Source: Paracyclopina nana (Eukaryota; Arthropoda; Copepoda; Cyclopoida; Cyclopettidae). From it: a stretch of 64,000 bases of DNA. A program made the translations under genes and the position numbers. Positions within the stretch are counted from its first letter, which is position 1. Every line of letters starts with the position of its first letter. Location of the stretch: positions 16,740,001-16,804,000 of the forward strand of contig JAGUCH010000001.1 in assembly GCA_019096065.1 (NCBI GenBank), given 5' to 3'. The notes under the pieces were generated by a model. That model had not been told where the DNA came from. It was given only the letters and a program-made list of their open reading frames with translations, and did not search any database. Of the stretch, positions 61,194 through 64,000 are shown in pieces.

Positions 61194-63950
61194 ATGGCAG
61201 AACACATCATCATAAATGATGAGGTTGTTGTAAACTCAACCAGCCCTGAAAACTGCTCGTTCCCGTCAGATTTTGATAGGCAGCAAATCATTTACGCCCA
61301 AGTCTCATTCTGGTTGGAATGCGTGGCCGAAATCGGAATCGGGATTCTCGGCTTCCTTGGAAATGCCCTCGCCATTCCTCTGTTGATGTCTGATCGGCTA
61401 GCCTCAACTTTCAACCGGCTGCTCATCTGCTTGTCCATTTTTGACAACCTGTTTATCCTGTCTTGCTTGCTTGAGGCCGTGAGAAGATTCATTGGCACCT
61501 CCAACGTCCACCAATTGGCATTCATCTACTTCTTTTACCAATTGCAAAGCATTGCCCTGCTCTGCAGCATCTACACCACTGTTGTACTGGCTATTGAACG
61601 GTGAGTAGCGCCACGTGGCTTTGTTTACAAATCCTCCGCTCTTTGTTTACGTTTCCGTTTCCGCGCGAGACATTTTAGTTGTTCTTGCTTTAGTTGCTCT
61701 TCTCAAATGTTTTGGACAGAAAAGCCTGTCGTTAAGAGGAAAAGGGCGATATTTTTCCGATGACTGTGTTTGTTTAGCTCCCATAAGAGCATTAGAACAT
61801 TGCAGCTAAGAGAAATGAAGCGAAAAACTAAAAAAAAAACACATCTTAGCCTAGTCTTCTCAGGCAACTGACAAGTTTTGCCAGTGAAAGAGTGGCTTTT
61901 GGAATATAGTTTTGTGTTGGTTTAACCTTTATAAGAGTACCTTGAAAGTGAAAGCTAAAAGATTAAAAATTGCTGCTCAATTAGAGAAAGCTTGTCAAAC
62001 TTCTGTCCAAAGTGACGGGTGAGGAGGACCCTCCGTGCTTATAAAGAAGCTCTCTATGCATAAAATAGCTTTGTATAGCTTTGATGTCAAAGTCTATGTA
62101 CTTTTGAGAGAGAAATTAATACCTTTGTAAACTGTATACTATATTATGAAAGGATTATGGGAGAACAAAGCATGATAGGTGGAACTTTCTACAAGCTTCC
62201 TTCAATAGCATTCAAGCCAATTTTTATACACTTTTACACTGGCATTTGGTTATTTTCCAGATATTTCGCAGTCACACGGCCAGTAGAATACCATATGGCC
62301 ACAGTTTCAAGCAATCCGTGGAGAAGGGTGGCCAATTACATGGTGCCCACAGTACTCTTCAGCATTCTCTTCAACGTTCCCAAATTCTGGGAGCTGGAAG
62401 TCCACGAATTTGCCGTTCAGGAAGGAGCCGATGCCGCCAATAGCACCATAGTTGATTTCAAGCCCACAGATTTGAGGATCCACCCTGATTACTCCTTCTA
62501 CTATGTTCACCTGACCCAGCTTGTCATCAAGGGCATTGTTCCCTTCGGAGCCCTCGTTTTTCTCAACCTCGGGATATACAAGTGAGTTTTTGCTGCCCAA
62601 AAAAATCTTCACCCAACTTTTCTGGCCTGGCTAGCTACTCATTTTTCATGGAGAAACTTGTGCATAAAACTTGAAAAAAGGGCCAGGTTTTTGCAGACAT
62701 GATAAGAGGCTCCACAGTGTAATGTAGTATAAGGAAAACTCTTCAAAATGTAAAAAAGCTATTACATCTCTAATTGACTTTTAAGAGGCTTGCCTCATGT
62801 TCTTACAGTTTTTCTGTAATATGCCAACAACAATTGTTTACAACTAATTCATAATGGTTTTTTTCTTGTCCAGGGCTATTAGAAAGCACCACAATGGTCC
62901 CATGAGTAATTTCCAAAATCGACGTTCTTACAAGAGACGCAGCCCAAACCAACCAGAGCATCCACAAGAGCAGCAGGTGAACCGAAATGATGAGCACTAC
63001 AACGAGGAGCGGAGATGCGCCATCGTTTTGTTTGTCATTGTCATTCTCTTCATTGTCTGCAACGCCCCAAGGATTGTGCTCAATTTCTACGAGTTCTTCA
63101 ACATTGAGAACCTGCAGGGGCCTTGCTACAGCATCGATTTGTGGGTCATGGTCTTGACGTCGCTCTCCATTGTCTTGATGACCATCAACTCCTCGGTCAA
63201 CTTTTTCGTCTATTGCCTCGTCAATTCCACGTTTAGGGAAGAGCTGCAAAATCGATGGAGAGCCATGAAAAACGCGTACATTCTGCCGCTGCTGTCAAAA
63301 CGACAAGAAGTATCCACCAATTCTGCCATTCACATTCCGCTACAGCAGGTACATATCATTACACATAGTACTCTATATCATTTTTGGATACAGATGTACC
63401 ATGTCAATTAGCTTTAGTAATAGAGTGTAATGAGATGTTCATCTAAGGATATTTTCGTTTTTGGTATAAGCTGGGGATCAGTAGCTCAGGCTATGAATAA
63501 AACATTGTAGATAAGCTGTAGAGCTTAATTCTGTATATTCGTACGCTGACAAAGTGTGTAATGACTTGTGCAACTTCATCAACTCCTAGTTCATTGCAAG
63601 TCACCACACTAGATCGCTAGCTTCTCTAGTTTTCCTCGTTGTAACTCAATTTTGGGGCAAACACAATAGTACACTCACAGCAAAATTAGATTGACTTCAT
63701 TTGAGTGTGACAATCAGCTATAAATAAGAGCTGACATTTCCTTGTTGACGACGAAGCTCCTGAAAATCCACCAACCAAGAACTTAACCTAGATTTTTCTA
63801 TTTTTATTTTAGATGGAAAGCTCCCGAAAGTATCATGCTACCACCACAGTCGATGAAGAGAATGAGCTTAAAACAGTGGAGCTTCGGGCTGAGCAGTTCC
63901 ACGAAAATGGCAACTCCAAGGGCTCATCAGTTCTATGCACTGATTTGTAA
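61194..63950 (+). CDS. Class A peptide GPCR, FMRFamide-receptor-like
   Basis: Four exons (61194-61600, 62261-62581, 62874-63348, 63813-63950) give 446 aa. An Asn-rich extracellular N-terminus with NST and NCS glycosylation sites precedes seven hydrophobic segments. Marks include GNALAIPLL in TM1, ERY at 135-137 closing TM3 and split by an intron, NVPKFWELEV after TM4 (fly FMRFa receptor: NMPRFWEV), NAPR in TM6 where many receptors have a CWxP-type motif, and NSSVNFFVY in TM7 in place of NPxxY. The TM7 NSSVNF form is shared with the Drosophila FMRFamide receptor. Ligand is unproven. The last exon adds a charged cytoplasmic tail; an intronic polyadenylation signal may give a different tail. Confidence 0.88.
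63496..63501 (+). terminator. Candidate intronic polyadenylation signal of the GPCR gene
   Basis: AATAAA in the last intron, 85 bases after an in-frame stop (63409-63411) reached by reading through the donor at 63349. Use would replace the final 45 residues with about 21 different ones. Confidence 0.35.
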
Positions 63951-64000
63951 AAATGGCGTCATCTAAATAACATCTACATACAATACGTAAAACAAATTTA

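Overview
This is a eukaryotic nuclear window, most likely from an arthropod and possibly a crustacean. The grounds are short GT-AG introns (about 46-60 bp is common), conserved animal orthologues, an invertebrate FMRFamide-receptor-like GPCR, and secreted Tyr/Gly-rich precursors with KR sites in an AT-rich background. I cannot fix the species from sequence alone.

Layout. Bases 1-15,200 are gene-poor and repeat-rich. They hold the 3' end of an unrecognised gene (90-1235), two copies of a foldback element with different 8-bp target duplications, a nested cluster of small palindromic elements, a mariner-like relic, and two GC-rich islands sharing a composite motif. Bases 15,900-56,000 are dense: a Cys-rich secreted PAN-like protein, DHRS4, MARC, SMC1, a NEDD4-type ligase, BRE1, TANGO6, a BTB protein, a giant THAP-like/C2H2/PHD zinc-finger protein, HSPA14, a RAD51C-like protein, a short C2CD3 and a multi-copy peptide precursor. 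Neighbours mostly alternate strand, so nearly every promoter region is head-to-head and nearly every 3' end is convergent. Bases 57,000-59,800 carry a tandem-repeat secreted precursor whose coding exon is split by a 1,772-bp DNA element. Bases 61,000-64,000 carry the GPCR.

The dense part is mainly housekeeping: cohesin (SMC1), H2B ubiquitination (BRE1), recombination repair (RAD51C-like), ubiquitin ligation (NEDD4), chaperoning (HSPA14), centriole assembly (C2CD3) and Golgi transport (TANGO6). The less familiar material is the small secreted gene set, above all a new-looking precursor with six RP(T/M)R repeats (55309-55815) and the transposon-split repeat gene. Exon models were built by hand from open frames, splice signals and phase; no transcript evidence was available.
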